Source: Megamerina dolium (taxonomy: Eukaryota; Arthropoda; Insecta; Diptera; Megamerinidae). From it: DNA of 64,000 nt. Positions 48,573-61,562 of the stretch are shown in pieces. The stretch covers positions 97,233,388 to 97,297,387 of the forward strand of contig OY978525.1 in NCBI GenBank assembly GCA_963854835.1, given 5' to 3'. Below the pieces are notes generated by a model that saw only the letters and a list, made by a program, of their open reading frames with translations, was not told the origin of the DNA and did not search any database. The position numbers and the translations under genes are program-made. Within the stretch, counting starts at the first letter, position 1. Each line of letters begins with the position of its first letter.

Positions 48573-51500
48573 ATGCTACGTGTAACACTTAAAAATGGAT
48601 ACCGGTAAGCAATATGAAGTTATGAAATCGTTTAGCAGTCGCTCATAAATTTATTTAATTTCTCTTGCACCAATACTAAAGTTCCAATTCGACGAGTATG
48701 ACATATTTGTGCACGAAAATATCATGCGCGCATTATTCAACGCTATACAAGAATTATCACCGCCAGCAAGACCGAATGCATCGGCGTACTGACTTTCTCG
48801 CACATAACGGTCCCAAAGCCTGGAGCATACCACCTTCACGTGGTTATGGTATACTTGTTGTACGCATGTTACGCGGTGCTCTTAAATTGCGTTACTTACT
48901 ACTTGGCGGTGCAATTGGAGGCGGTGTTACATTAAATAAGGTAAAATATTTGTGTGTTTGCGTTAGTGTGTGTTATATAATATAAATGACGTTTTTTTCC
49001 AGAAATATGAGGAATGGAAGGATGGTCTACCAGATATGAAATGGTTAGAAGACATTCTGCCAAAGGATGAGAAATGGACTGCATTCTCTAAAAAACTAGT
49101 TGATATTACTAATGCTGCGAAGGGAGCCATTGAAATAGGTGAGAGTATAGCGGAGGAATTTAATTAAAATGCATATTCTCACTTTAAATATGATCAGAGC
49201 AGAAAATATTCATATGATTTAGTCTGGCGAGTCTGATTAGCGTGAGTCCGTTTTATCACTACTACAAGATTCGCTACAAAATTACAATTAGATAATTTCA
49301 ATTTACATAGAGGGAATGGGACTGATCGATTGTAGTATTTTTAAGATAATACCTTTTTTGTGCTTCTTACCTACTTTTTAGCGCATATATACTAAATATT
49401 TCAACACAATATAGACAATAGATTAAATATGCCTTTTTCTATGTGGGTTTTGTTTTCATATATAGATCCAAAGCTAAAACAGCTCGGTGAAGAGAAAATA
49501 ACACAATGGAAAATGTGGTTCGATAACCGGCTGGATGATGCAATTGAGGCCGCAGATTATCAAGGAAATCATATACTAGAATGTAGGTTGTACAAACATT
49601 TGTTTTAGTTTACATTACACACACATACATATATGCACATACTAACGTAGTATTTAAAGTGAGATCAATGGGATATTAGTTTTAGGTTAATTGCTTTCTT
49701 TGGTGATCCATTTTGTTTTTCTCTATTTACAGCTAAAGAGGATATTAAAGCTAAAACATCTGTATCTGCATTGGGACTTTCGAATGATGACAGCCGTAAA
49801 AAATATGGTTAGTTGCGATACATTCAGGTTGAATGATGTTATGATATTATTTTCCAGAGACTCTCCAATCACAAGTGGATACACTGCAAACGGAAATAAT
49901 GAATGTACAAATCAAATATCAAAAAGAGCTGGAAAAGATGGAAAAGGAAAATCGTGAATTACGTCAACAATTCTTAATATTGAAAACGAATAAAAAGACA
50001 AGTGGCAAAAAAATCAAAAAATCCCTCATTGATATGTATTCGGATGTATTGGATGAACTATCTGGATATGATACCAGTTATACGATGGCAGATCATCTGC
50101 CACGCGTAGTAGTGGTTGGCGACCAGAGTAGTGGTAAAACATCTGTGCTGGAATCGATAGCGAAGGCTCGTATCTTTCCGCGAGGCAGTGGTGAAATGAT
50201 GACTCGTGCTCCGGTCAAAGTGACACTTGCGGAGGGACCCTATCATGTAGCACAATTTCGCGATTCCGATCGTGAATATGACTTGACAAGGGAATCGGAT
50301 TTATCAGAACTTCGTCGTGAAGTTGAATTTCGTATGCGAGCATCAGTACGTGGCGGTAAGACAGTCAGTAATGAGGTAATATCGATGACGGTCAAAGGAC
50401 CTGGTCTACAGCGAATGGTACTGGTCGATCTACCGGGTATTATATCAGTAAGTAGTACTGCATATGTAACCCTTTTAAAATATACCTCTCTTTGTGTACC
50501 CCAGACAATGACTGTTGATATGGCCGCCGATACCAAAGACTCTATACATCAAATGACAAAACATTATATGAGCAATCCAAATGCTATTATTCTTTGCATA
50601 CAAGATGGATCAGTGGATGCTGAACGTAGTAATGTTACAGATTTAGTAATGCAATGTGATCCATTGGGCAGACGTACTATATTTGTATTGACCAAAGTTG
50701 ATTTAGCGGAAGAACTTGCGGATCCCGAAAGAGTAAATCTACATCTACAATCTATGCATTTCTCTTTCTCTCTAATCTAATTTATGTACATGTAATTTTC
50801 AGATACGGAAAATACTTTCTGGTAAATTATTTCCTATGAAAGCTTTGGGCTATTATGCCGTCGTGACCGGTCGTGGACGCAAAGATGATAGTATTGATGC
50901 TATCAGACAGTATGAAGAAGATTTTTTCAAAAATTCTAAACTCTTTCAGTATGTAATCGAATATGTACTAAATACATTGATTATAAATATAATGATATTT
51001 GACAAATTTTCAGTCGTCGCGGCGTAATTATGCCGCATCAAGTGACAAGCAAGAATCTCAGCTTGGCTGTGTCAGATCGTTTTTGGAAAATGGTACGCGA
51101 AACAATTGAACAACAAGCGGATGCTTTTAAGGCAACACGTTTTAATTTGGAAACTGAATGGAAAAATAATTTTCCAAGGTAACGATAACGATAACTGACA
51201 AATAAACATTTTTATTGACGATGAATTTCTATAGATTACGTGAATCTGGACGCGATGAACTTTTCGACAAGGCTAAGGGTGAAATTTTGGATGAGGTAGT
51301 AACTCTCTCCCAGATATCGGCTAAAAAATGGGAAGAAGCACTCAATGAAAAACTGTGGGAGAAATTATCCAATTATGTATTTGAGAATATTTATTTGCCG
51401 GCAGCTCAGTCAGGTTCTCAAAGTAATATTATATAAATGTAAAGTAGTACCTACATAATATGTTTTGTGGCTTAGCATAGGAATAGGAAATGTATGCTTG

Positions 51501-54500
51501 CATTGATGTCGCTGCATGTTGTGTTGTATTACAGTGCTTCCTATGAATTTTGTAACAAAAACATTTTTTTTCTCTTTGCTTGATTGTAATATTCGTTTGT
51601 AGACTCTTTTAACACCATGGTGGATATTAAATTGAGACAATGGGCCGAGCAAGCATTACCTGCAAAATCTGTTGAAGCTGGTAAAATAGAATTGTATAAT
51701 TTGCTTGGTCTTGATCATCATATCGTATTTGATAGGTTGGGAAACACTGCAAAAAGAGTTCATCACATTAATGGAGAAAGCGAAAAAATCAGCCGATCAT
51801 GATGATATCTTTGATAATATTAAATCGGCTGTGGTAGATGAAGCTATACGGCGACATACGTGGGAGGATAAAGCTATCGATATGTTGCGTGTTATACAGC
51901 TGAATACATTGGAAGATCGTTTTGTTCATACTAAAACCGATTGGGATCAAGCGGTAAAATTCCTGGAAAGTTCTGTCAAAGCAAAACTTGCCCAAACAGA
52001 AGAAACCCTATATGAGATGTTTGGCCCAGGACAATTTACACGTATAACACGTTGGAAATCATTGACGGAAGATCAATTCAAGAGGAGACAAGTCAAAACG
52101 GAATTGGATAAAATATTGCGAAATGATGAGGTACGTGTTGGGAGAGAATAATATCACTTTTGTAAATATTCCAACCAGTATATGATTTTGTTTCTATTGT
52201 AGAAACATTTGCCATCATTGAGTTATGATGAATTGACTGCTGTACGGAAGAATTTGCAAAGAGAAGGCATCGAAGTGGATACTGATTATATACGACAGAC
52301 ATGGTTTCCCATATATCGAAGGTAGATACACATGTACATATGTAAGTACATTAAACCGCCTCACTGTTGTCGTGCAACAATAGAATTACTTATTTTATGA
52401 TTAGTAATTTTCTGAGTGCATAGTATATTCATTTTGGTCAGATGTTTGTAACCAATTGAATAAGACCCCGAATATCAGCGTAGCCTAAATAGTCAATTTA
52501 ACGATGTCCGCTCGTCTGTGCGTCCATGAAAGAACCACCGAAGATATAGAAAAATATATATATATTTATGATCAACGTCGCCTAAATAAATGTCCGCCCG
52601 TCTATTCGCCTGTCTGTCTGTCACCTGGTTGGTTCGGGCAATAACTGAAAAAATTGTTTACCTATTTAAACGAAAACGAAACGAACTATGGTCACCTCGC
52701 GAAATTGAATTAAATTAACCATAGAAAAAGCTGTGGATTAAACTGTAAAATGGGCAAGCTATGCCCATTGTTTAAGGTAGCTCCTGTACAAAGTCGTGAA
52801 ATATTATAAAATTTAAAGCGATATAATTTACATAGTCTCATCTAGGACAACCATATTCGACAAGTAGATTGATTTTGTACTGCCTACTAATTTTGCAAGA
52901 AAGAGGCAAGCTACACCCTCAATTTTATATAACTCCCATAAAAAACCTCTAATTTTGTTTCACTTTTAAACCGCCATAATTTAGGAAGTCTTTCGCGAAT
53001 CTTTTCTGTAAACTTTAAAACTTCCATAACTTGCGTAACACTCTGCCAAAGTAGCCGTATTTAAAATATTACAGGCAGGTATTACAAGGTATTACAGGCA
53101 GAAATAATTCCGCAAAAAATGTGTGAGCCACACCCAGTATTTAATATAGCTCCCATACAAGTCAAGCAGGTTTCAAGAACTTTAAACCACCACATGGTCT
53201 TCCGAATATGAAAATCTTGACTTAACATGTATTGAAGATTAAAATTGTAGTAAGTTTTTTTTTTAATTGTATGGCGAGCCCACTTTTTATATAAATCTTA
53301 TGGCGATTTCTTTTCTCAAAAGAAAATGTTGCCCTCAACCCTTACAAAAGTCTGCATTTTTAGTGCGACAAAAGAACAACGGAACATTTCTTCATCTACG
53401 GATATCGATGATGTATCAATCAATTCACTTAAAAGTTTATTTACTGAAATAAGAACACTAGGAGTTGAACTATTTGATGCAGTTTTTATGTTATACGACT
53501 TCACAGCAAAAAAATATATATATGTGAGCACTGGTTTCATCGTTTTAAAAGTGGTGATTTCGACATTTAAAACAAAGAGGTTTCGGGTCAACCAAATAAG
53601 AATTAGCAACATCATTAGTGGTTGACAAATCAACTTTTTCCAAGCGTTTATAAGCCATGGGAATGATGCAAATTCAAGAAAATTGGGCCCCATACGATTT
53701 GAAGCCGAGAGATGTTGAATGTCGATTTGTCACGTGCGAAGACTTGCTTCAGCAGTAAAAAAAGAATTATATCCGTCGTATCGTCATCATAACGTCACTG
53801 ATGATGAAAAATGAATCCATTACAAAAACCCGAACGAAAAAAATTATGGCTTCTGGCTTATGACTGCATATTCATGTTGACAAGCTTATGCTCTGTATTT
53901 GGTGGGAGAAGCTCGGTGTTGTTTATTATGAGCTTCTAAAACCGAATGAAACCTTCATTGGTGGTCTTTAACGAACACAATTGATGCGTTTGAGCCGAGC
54001 ATTGAAGGAAAAACGGCCACAATACCTCGAAAGACAGGATAAAGTAATTTTGCAACATATGTTGCTGAAGCCATTCAAAAATACTTAGTAACGCTGAAAT
54101 GGGGAGTCCTACCCCATCCAGTGTATAGTCCATACATTGCTCCTTCCGATTACGACTTGTTCCAACCGATGGCACACGGTCTGGAAGGACAGCGCTTCCA
54201 GCGACAAAAATTGGGTCGATTCATGGATTGCCTCAAAACATGTCGACTTCTTCCGACACGGAATCCGTATACTACCAGAAAAATGCGAAAAAGTCGTAGC
54301 TAACGATGGTCAGTACTTTGAATAATGTATAAATTCATTTTGTTACTTAAATAAAAGCTTAAAAACAGGAAAAAAATCCCTCAAAACTAGTTCAAGGTTC
54401 AAGATTTTTATAAAACTGTTGGATAGGTGACACATTTCTTCTAAGGTCTCCCGGGCCTGGTAGAAAATTTTGGCGGTCCGCAATAGGCCCGTGGGACGGA

Positions 54501-55225
54501 GGTTGGTCTAGGGTATAAATCGGTCGGTCCAGGCCGACTGTAAGGTTTTTTTTAAATTATTTTTTTTAAATTCATATATGAAGGAATGTGAGTCGTTTTA
54601 ATGTACACGATGATTTATTTGATAATAAATTTTGTGCAATTTTTTCCATAACGGGTTCAATGATTTTTTCCGTATATATATAGTCATTTTCTGAAACAAT
54701 CACTGCAAAAGGCTAACGACTGTCGAAAAGCGTATTACCTGTATAGTCAACAAGGAGCCGAATGTGAGGTAAAATGACGTCAATGCAATTTGCGATGACA
54801 ATAATAATAATAAAAATATGAAATTATTTGTAAAAATGTGGTTTAATTATTTATGTGTGATTTTGCGATTTTAGATTAGCTGTAGTGACGTAGTGTTATT
54901 CTGGAGAATTCAACAAGTTATCAAGGTTACGGCGAATGCATTGCGACAACAAGTTATTAATCGTGAAGCGCGCCGTTTGGACAAAGAGATTAAAGAAGTA
55001 TTGGATGAATTTAGCGAAGATGAGGAGAAGAAAGTGCAACTGTTGACGGGCAAACGTGTTACACTCGCTGAAGAATTAAGTATATGCACAATTTCTAATA
55101 TTTTCATATATCTACTTACTTAACTACATGTACACAATTTTTTAATTATTTTATTTACAGTTAAAGTGCGTCATATTCAAGAGAAATTGGAAGAATTCAT
55201 CAATAGTCTTAATCAGGAAAAATAA
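48573..55225 (+). CDS. Opa1: Opa1, dynamin-like GTPase of the mitochondrial inner membrane
   Basis: Sixteen exons: 48,573-48,604; 48,682-48,940; 49,003-49,138; 49,466-49,582; 49,733-49,807; 49,858-50,447; 50,505-50,732; 50,803-50,948; 51,014-51,178; 51,235-51,422; 51,603-51,680; 51,736-52,130; 52,203-52,321; 54,684-54,768; 54,875-55,079; 55,161-55,225. Total 960 residues, no stop. The N-terminus has a basic presequence and a hydrophobic anchor at about 75-93 ([14 protein letters not shown]). A coiled coil follows, then the GTPase domain with P-loop GDQSSGKTS (about 294-302), switch MMTRAPV, DLPGI and TKVD. The middle and paddle regions follow, then a GED coiled coil ending [14 protein letters not shown]. 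It fuses inner membranes and shapes cristae. Exon 3 has two possible donors (49,139 and 49,147), so isoforms may differ there. The 2.36-kb intron before exon 14 is filled with repeats. Confidence 0.97.
52420..53250. repeat. Dispersed repeat block inside an Opa1 intron
   Basis: Shares GGTCAGATGTTTGTAACCA and an AAATATATATATATTTATGATCAACG-type block with 35,020-35,110. It then contains GTCCGCCCGTCTATTCGCCT, a block of the sort found in repeated fly DNA upstream of retroelement fragments. Several GGTATTACAGGCAG units at 53,080-53,100 are locally duplicated. No coding content. Confidence 0.6.
53750..54380 (+). mobile_element. Mariner transposase remnant inside an Opa1 intron
   Basis: Across shifting frames the sequence reads like the C-terminal half of a mariner transposase: the IISVVSSS and [12 protein letters not shown] pieces (where GDEKWIHYDNPKRKKSW is expected), [50 protein letters not shown] and [18 protein letters not shown]. 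At least four frameshifts or stops are present. The 3' end at about 54,380 carries AAAAACAGGAAAAAAATCCC, which is like a mariner terminus. The left end was not found. Inactive, in the same direction as Opa1. Confidence 0.8.
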
Positions 55226-55568
55226 ATACAATCGCTTTTCACACAATTATTTATTGGAATTTTATAGCTGATCCACTAATGTTACTCAATATGCAGAACA
55301 TCTAGTCTAATGTCAAAAAAAAAAACCGCATCTTTGTTAAGCCTGTTTTTGATTTTCTTATTTTTTTTCTCTCGCTTTGAAATATGGTTTAAATATTATT
55401 ACCCCCATGTACATGTGGATGTGAGTGTGTGTGTGTATGTTTTAGAATTTTGTGTGAGAATATTTATAGCATGTGCTTTTATTTGCTTCATCACAGAGGA
55501 AATAAAAAAGTACATGTATTTAAAAAACGATGTAATAAAATATTTATGTATGAATGTGTGTTATGAAC

Positions 55569-55574
55569 AATAAA
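55569..55574 (+). terminator. Candidate polyadenylation signal for Opa1
   Basis: AATAAA 344 bases after the stop codon. Another AATAAA overlaps the stop codon itself (55,221). Confidence 0.4.
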
Positions 55575-56503
55575 AAATAATGCTTATATCGTATAATAAT
55601 AAGAGCAATTTAATTTTTGTCATATACAAGATACTTACTTTAAAAGCTATATATATTTTTTTTTTTTTTTGTATATTCTACCTATAATTATCATGACATA
55701 TTGTGTGCACATATGTATGCGCATCATCATGAAGAATATTACAAAACCAAAAAAAAAATTCCATTAATATTTCATTTTAACTTAAGTTTTTTATTTTCTT
55801 TGTTGTTTTTTCTTTAATCTAAATTCAGTTTCATTTTCAAAATATATATATACTACAATGTATTGTTTTTGTTTTTGTTTTTTTCTAATTATTTTTGACA
55901 AATATTTGACAGTTCAATGGATGTCAAAATAAAATAATTCTATATTTATGTATTTCTATACTAATGTTTTAACATATTTCGTTAATATTGCAGTTTTTTC
56001 ATTGTGAATATATAATATATTTTTATAAATAGGTTAGTTAGTAGCAGTGTTTGGCTTAAAATATACATTATTTCGTTTTTTTCTTTTCAATAATTGTCTG
56101 AGTTAATGCATAATAACATGTGTTTCTACTATTAGTAGTAAAAATATTGGTAGTAGTACTAAGTAACTTAGTTTGAAAATATTTCAATATTTTCTTTTTT
56201 TTTCTCTCACTTTCAACGGGGAAGTACAAATATGTAATAGTTGCTGTTTATAAAAATTGTATGTGTATGGAGTATGTATGTATGTATGTATGTATGTGTG
56301 TACTTAAATGCCGTAATTTTGGATGCCGCACACATGCGCATGCATCTTCTCTTCAGCAGCTCTCACTCTTGAGTTCGTTGTTGTTGTTGTTGTTGTAGTT
56401 TTTGTGTGTTAATTATTATATTTTCATTTTTTAATTAATATTACACACATTGGAAACGTATTCCATATATGCATAGTCTTTTCATGTTTCTTCATATTAA
56501 GTA
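55575..56503. other. Gap between the convergent Opa1 and MCT genes
   Basis: Holds both 3' UTRs by position. T-rich tracts, a (GTAT)n run at about 56,272-56,297 and a TTG repeat near 56,375-56,395. No gene. Confidence 0.5.
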
Positions 56504-59500
56504 CTAAACTCGTGGCGCTGGTTTTAATGTCTTCTCTTCCATACGCGCTCTCTCCCAATTTGCCACCCATGTCAGTGGGTAGCACAAGAATGCGGAGAAT
56601 AGAATCAAACCGCCAGCAAAATAGAAGGAAACATCATAACTACCAGTCATATCGAAGAGGGCACCTATTGTTTGAATGAAAAATCAAAAGTTCAAAATAA
56701 ATACATATTTACAAGCAAATATAGTAATGACATTAAGGTGGAGTGATTTTGTATAGAGAGTTTTTATATATTTATTTGCTGGTAATAGCATAGAAATACA
56801 ATGCCTTTATATGATTTAATAAATATTCAAATCAAAATACAATATCTTCTTGTGATGATATCCTCAGCCTAATCTAATTTCCAATAATTTAAATTTTATA
56901 CTATGTACTTCATACACTTATACATTTTGTAATATTTGTATTTCATTATAGCATTAAAACAAAATATACAAAATAATTCTTAAACGTATGGGGTTCCCCA
57001 TGATATCGGGTCGTCTAAATTAATGCAGTATTTTGGCTAAGTGTCAATTTACTCGAATATCTCTGGTAACACTTATCGTAGCATTAAGGCGGCATTTCAG
57101 AGAATATTTTTTGTGAAGACAGTGGATAATTTGCTTTAACAGTTGAAAAGTTATTCGTGTTTGAAAATTGAGAAAGTCACAAAATTTTATAAAATCCACA
57201 TGCAACTATGATATGATATCGGGGAGGTGCTGAATATTGCTCAGAAAATTATTTCAAATCATTTGAACGTGACTGGATTCACCAAGAAGTTCGATAAATG
57301 GATGGCACAGGAACTGAGTCAGAAAAATTTACTCGACTGCATTTGCGAATGCAAGAACTTGCTGAAGCGGTTGGAAAATAGGAAATTTCTGAAACGAGTG
57401 GTTTCCGGTGATGGATCACGTCATCAGAATCGCTAGATCGCAAAGCAAGGATTTATAACTAAGAAAGTAATGTCTTACTGGCAGGGGGAATGGAAGAGAT
57501 TCATTCATTACGGTAGCTCCAGCCTGGCCAAAAAATCGATTCAGAACTCTAACGTGAGCAACTAATGAAATCAGCGACGTAATCAAGCAAATGCGACCAG
57601 AATTTACGAAATCGCGCGGTAATATTTTTCCGTGGTTTCAGAAGGCTACACACGTCTTTGGTGACTCGGGTGTACTGAAGGAGCTTGCTTAAGAAGTACT
57701 GTCCTACATTTTATATTCATACTACCATTTTTATCGGTCGATTGAAAAGTTGCTGCAGTGAAAAAAATTACAGTCTAAAATGGCTCCGAAAATCAGTTGT
57801 CGGCGTTTTTCGGCCAGAGCCCACAGAAGTTATATGAAGATGAATTAATGACTCTACCCGGAAGATGGCGAAAGGTTATCGATCTGTTTATCAAAAGTAA
57901 TAAGAATAAATACCTCAATTTACCGAAAAAATATTACCGAGAAGTATTGGGTTTTTCTATTTGCTATGAAAATTGCATTTCTAATAGTGATTATTAATAT
58001 TATATACAAATTCGCATTGACTAAAAATGAACTAAAATAAAAAATTCGTTTGGTTTCTTTGGATTTTATTTTAAATGTAAAACGGATGATTTGGTGCATT
58101 TTTACTAAATTTAGTAACGTTTGGAGCACCACTTAACATACGAAGAGACAAATAATATTTTGTATCTTTAATTTTCAGTTAATATGGCAACTTTCAACAT
58201 ATTCTCAAACCGTTAAAAAATTGGTTTCACTCCACCTTATTGTTAATTTTTTACAGCGTTGCCAGACTTTTGAAGACATATCTCCAGTTTCAAAAGGTAC
58301 ACACTACTGACCCCTTTTTAATTAAATTTTTTGTGGTAAATATTTGATTGCAGAAGTAGTGACAATCTTATCCCATTTAGAAATCTATCAAAATGAATAT
58401 AATTTTTTAAAGTAGACATTGCCCTGACTATGCGACTTTACATTTAAATACAGTCGGCACTAATACCTTCCGTAGAATCCTTTAAACGAGCTTCTCTTCT
58501 AGTATTGTTGTTCATATTAAATTTGGATAATATTGGTTCGAACTGTAACTCATATTTATTACGAGTATATCAAAAATAACATTTGAAATTCAATAATGAC
58601 ATTAAACCTACTTGCTTAGTGTGTGCAAGAATTTGTCGAAAGGTAGTCGATGTGGCAACGCTGATTCTCAAAATGATATCGATGAAAATATTTACCTGCA
58701 ATTGGACTGCCAATAACTGCTGCTAGACCCTGAAACAGCATAAGAAAGCCAAAGGCATTCGTCAGCTTTTCCAAGCCGATCATTTCGACAGCGATGAGCG
58801 AACGCAATGCTGAAAAGCATGCAATACAAACACCAAAGAACAATGCAAATGTCCATTGTGATGCTGCATTGATGACGATACCACTACACATTGTTGCTAT
58901 ACCGCCAGCGGTTATAGCGATATTATTCAACCATAATGGTTTTACACTGGGAAATGAACTCATTGTACCACAAACGATCCTAGCAATTGTATTGATTAGA
59001 CCGATGCCCGACAAAACATTCAGCGCTGATGATTTTTCCATACCGGCGGATTCGGCGCGACGTACCAAATATGTAAACGGCACAAAGAAGCCCATCATTG
59101 TGAGGAAACCACTGAATGCCAACAACATAAACGACGGCGATTTTAGCAATGACGTATCCAACATGGTCGACAATGTACGACGTACTGCTTCGGGACATAT
59201 GCGACAGCCTTTCTGGCGATCTTCGAGTATATCCTGTTTGGTGGGCAAACGTGTAACGGACATATGATAGGCGAGTGATGTTTGCGACTGATATTGCGGT
59301 ATGCGTGTCAGTGAGCCAGTAAAGAAAATATCATCACGATACATTGGTCGGTTGCTACTGTGAATTCGATCCTGTGAACCGACATTGTTTTGCCTACGAT
59401 TCATAATATCGTTGGGTCGCCGACCAGATACGGTGTGGCGGCGTGCTTGAGTTATCACTGGTTTCGTTTCGGTCACAAGAAGATTTTCATTTTCAGTTTC

Positions 59501-60567
59501 TTCCTCATTTTCACCGACAGTAGTCAGTTCTTTGTGCAGGTTAAAGGCCATTTGCTGTTGTTCACCATTTGGCGTTGTCGGTTGGGATTTACGTAGATTT
59601 TTCATTTCTGTACCTTTGCCGGATGTATTCGAGAGACGACGCTCCAAATTTGCTCCCTTAAAGACTTCAGCCGCCGTAGGATAGTGATGTTTCGGTGAAG
59701 CGCCCATGTAAGTGGTGTGTGCCGAATTGGGCATGGAGTAAGCGAAACGTCCCTCGGGCAATGGCTTAGTGAAAGCAGCCGCACACAGCTGTGGTTTCGG
59801 AGCCACAGAATTGCCGTGCCCGTTATTCTTATTGGCATCCTCATTATTATCATCCTCTGTTACGGCTAATGTAATTGGTTGTATTGGTCGAAATGCCATA
59901 CCAAAGATGACACACGACAATATAATGCAACCTTGTATGCCAAGTGTGGCACGCCAACCGTATTTCAGCAAAAGCATATTGGTTAATGGTGCAAATACGA
60001 TTGTACCCACACCGGAGCCGCACAGGGCGAGACCAGTGGCCAAGGCACGCCATTTCTCAAAATAAAAACCAATTATGACCACAGCCGGTATATAGACCAT
60101 GCAAAATCCGATTCCGCCCAGGATGCCATATGTGATGAAGAGAAATTCCACACTTGTCGCATAGTAAGAAATACCAAAACAAGTAGCTGCAAATAAAGCG
60201 CCCGCTATAGTCACTGGACGGAATCCAAAGCGATTGGCCAAAGCACTTACAAATGGACCAGCGATCAGATAGCTACCGCTCAGTAGAGACGACACAAATG
60301 CCACATAACCTTTGGACACATGAAAATCTTCTAGCAGCGAATCCTGTATGAGACCGGAACAAAATACAATGCCATCGATAACGGTGCAGCAAAAGAATGA
60401 TGCGACCATAACAACCCATGCCCAACCGCTATCTGGTGGTACTACAACTTCGGCCGTCTCTTTATCCACATCAAAGCTTTCCTCCTCCTCCTCCTCCACT
60501 GGATTGGTGCCCTTGATAGTGGTGGCGTGTCCATCATGCTGCTGCTTTTTAATGGCTTGAGATGCCA
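56504..60567 (-). CDS. Monocarboxylate transporter-like protein (SLC16 family)
   Basis: Two coding exons (minus): 60,567/8-58,696 and 56,664-56,504, giving 677 residues. The ATG at 60,568 (MASQAIKKQQ) lies five bases after an acceptor, so an upstream non-coding exon exists. The N-terminus is acidic, then the SLC16 signature VVPPDSGWAWVVMVASFF at transmembrane segment 1. A second conserved motif, YFEKWRALATGLALCGSGVG, lies in segment 5. Segments 1-6 end near FRPIQP. A long cytosolic loop of about 220 residues follows, rich in Ser, Asn and Glu. Segments 7-12 start at SFMLLAFSGFLTMMGF, and the last segment is encoded by the terminal exon (VSFYFAGGLILFSAFL). It should carry monocarboxylates or related small molecules with protons across the plasma membrane; the substrate is not predictable. 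The intron of about 2 kb holds a transposon. Drosophila CG8468, from memory. Confidence 0.93.
56736..58237 (+). mobile_element. Degenerate mariner-like element in the last MCT intron
   Basis: Bounded by AGGTGGAGTGATTTTGT on the left and, in reverse on the right, AGGTGGAGTGAAACCAA, each next to TA, for a total of about 1.5 kb. Inside is a mariner-like transposase read on the plus strand: VTGFTKKFDKWMAQELSQKN, LLKRLENRKFLKRVVSGDG (normally GDE), and near the end QSPQKLYEDELMTLPGRWRK. Stops and missing parts make it inactive. It lies antisense to the MCT gene. Confidence 0.75.
58451..58545 (-). mobile_element. SINE fragment in the MCT intron
   Basis: GAGCTTCTCTTCTAGTATTG and the following AAATTTGGATAATATTGG match the distal body of the SINE copies at 6,690 and 62,680. 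The tRNA-like head is missing. Confidence 0.5.
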
Positions 60568-60568
60568 T

Positions 60569-61562
60569 CTCAACTGAAATACAATGAAAAACGTTCAAAA
60601 ATTAATAAATAAATTTTGGATTTAACTAATGGCGACACAAATTAATTACTTATATATGATAACTCAACTTCTTTATTACCCATTGGTAAAAAAAAAATGT
60701 TGAAACATTTTGCAAAGAACGAGAAGAAGAAGAAACGATATCAAGCACGCAGCTCATGATAATGATCTTCAATGTTAATCGCCTTAGCAACATTCACAAT
60801 TATGAGTACATAGTTGCCGTGACTTGATATATCAATGTACACAATGTACACCAATCAAGTAGCCAAATGTACAATTTTTCAAGAGTTGGGTACTACAATA
60901 TAATCGCAATTTATTTGTGATTAAATCTGGTAATATACGAGCACATGTGACTTACTATTATAATTATTATTTATTATAGGTAAATGTATTTAAGTATAGA
61001 TACGAATATGTTGTACCTAAATAAAAAATTGCAATGAAATTAAAAAAAAAAAAAACAACCAAAAATCATTTGATAAGGTATACATAACATAAATCGTATA
61101 TGTTTGTTAAATTTATATTATATTCAGGATTTATGCATCTACATAACATCATTCTAGTCGAATGTGCAAAGCAGTCATCTGCTAATAAAACACTCTGTTA
61201 TCATTAACATACGCACTTATATCGACGTACCTAAATGACGTTACTGGTACTCGACAATTTGACAGAGATCGTCCAAAATGACGGGAAATTAATATTGAGG
61301 CCAATCGAATTTATTAAAGAATTTCTACAAGTTTGATATGATAATAACTCAATCATTATACATAGAACATTCTTATTGGGGAAATACTTAATATACGAGC
61401 AATTTTCTGGAGTATAATCTGACTCATTAGCGTCTGAAAATATAAATACAATACTTACTATAACGTGAACACTTCTCATTTTACGTATATTGGCTAACTC
61501 TGAATTACTCTAAAACACGGTTAGAAAGCCCTATATATACAACAAGTAAGTAATTCATTGTA
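60569..61562. promoter_or_regulatory. 5' region of the MCT gene, no other gene seen
   Basis: A splice acceptor (TTGTATTTCAG) just upstream of the MCT start shows that this stretch begins with an intron. The 5' UTR exon and promoter must lie further right, but I could not place them. Confidence 0.4.

Noticed and set aside
53326..53625. 99-codon plus frame in the Opa1 intron
   Set aside because: It precedes the mariner remnant but shows no transposase similarity, and an antisense frame of similar length covers it. Probably non-coding repeat DNA.
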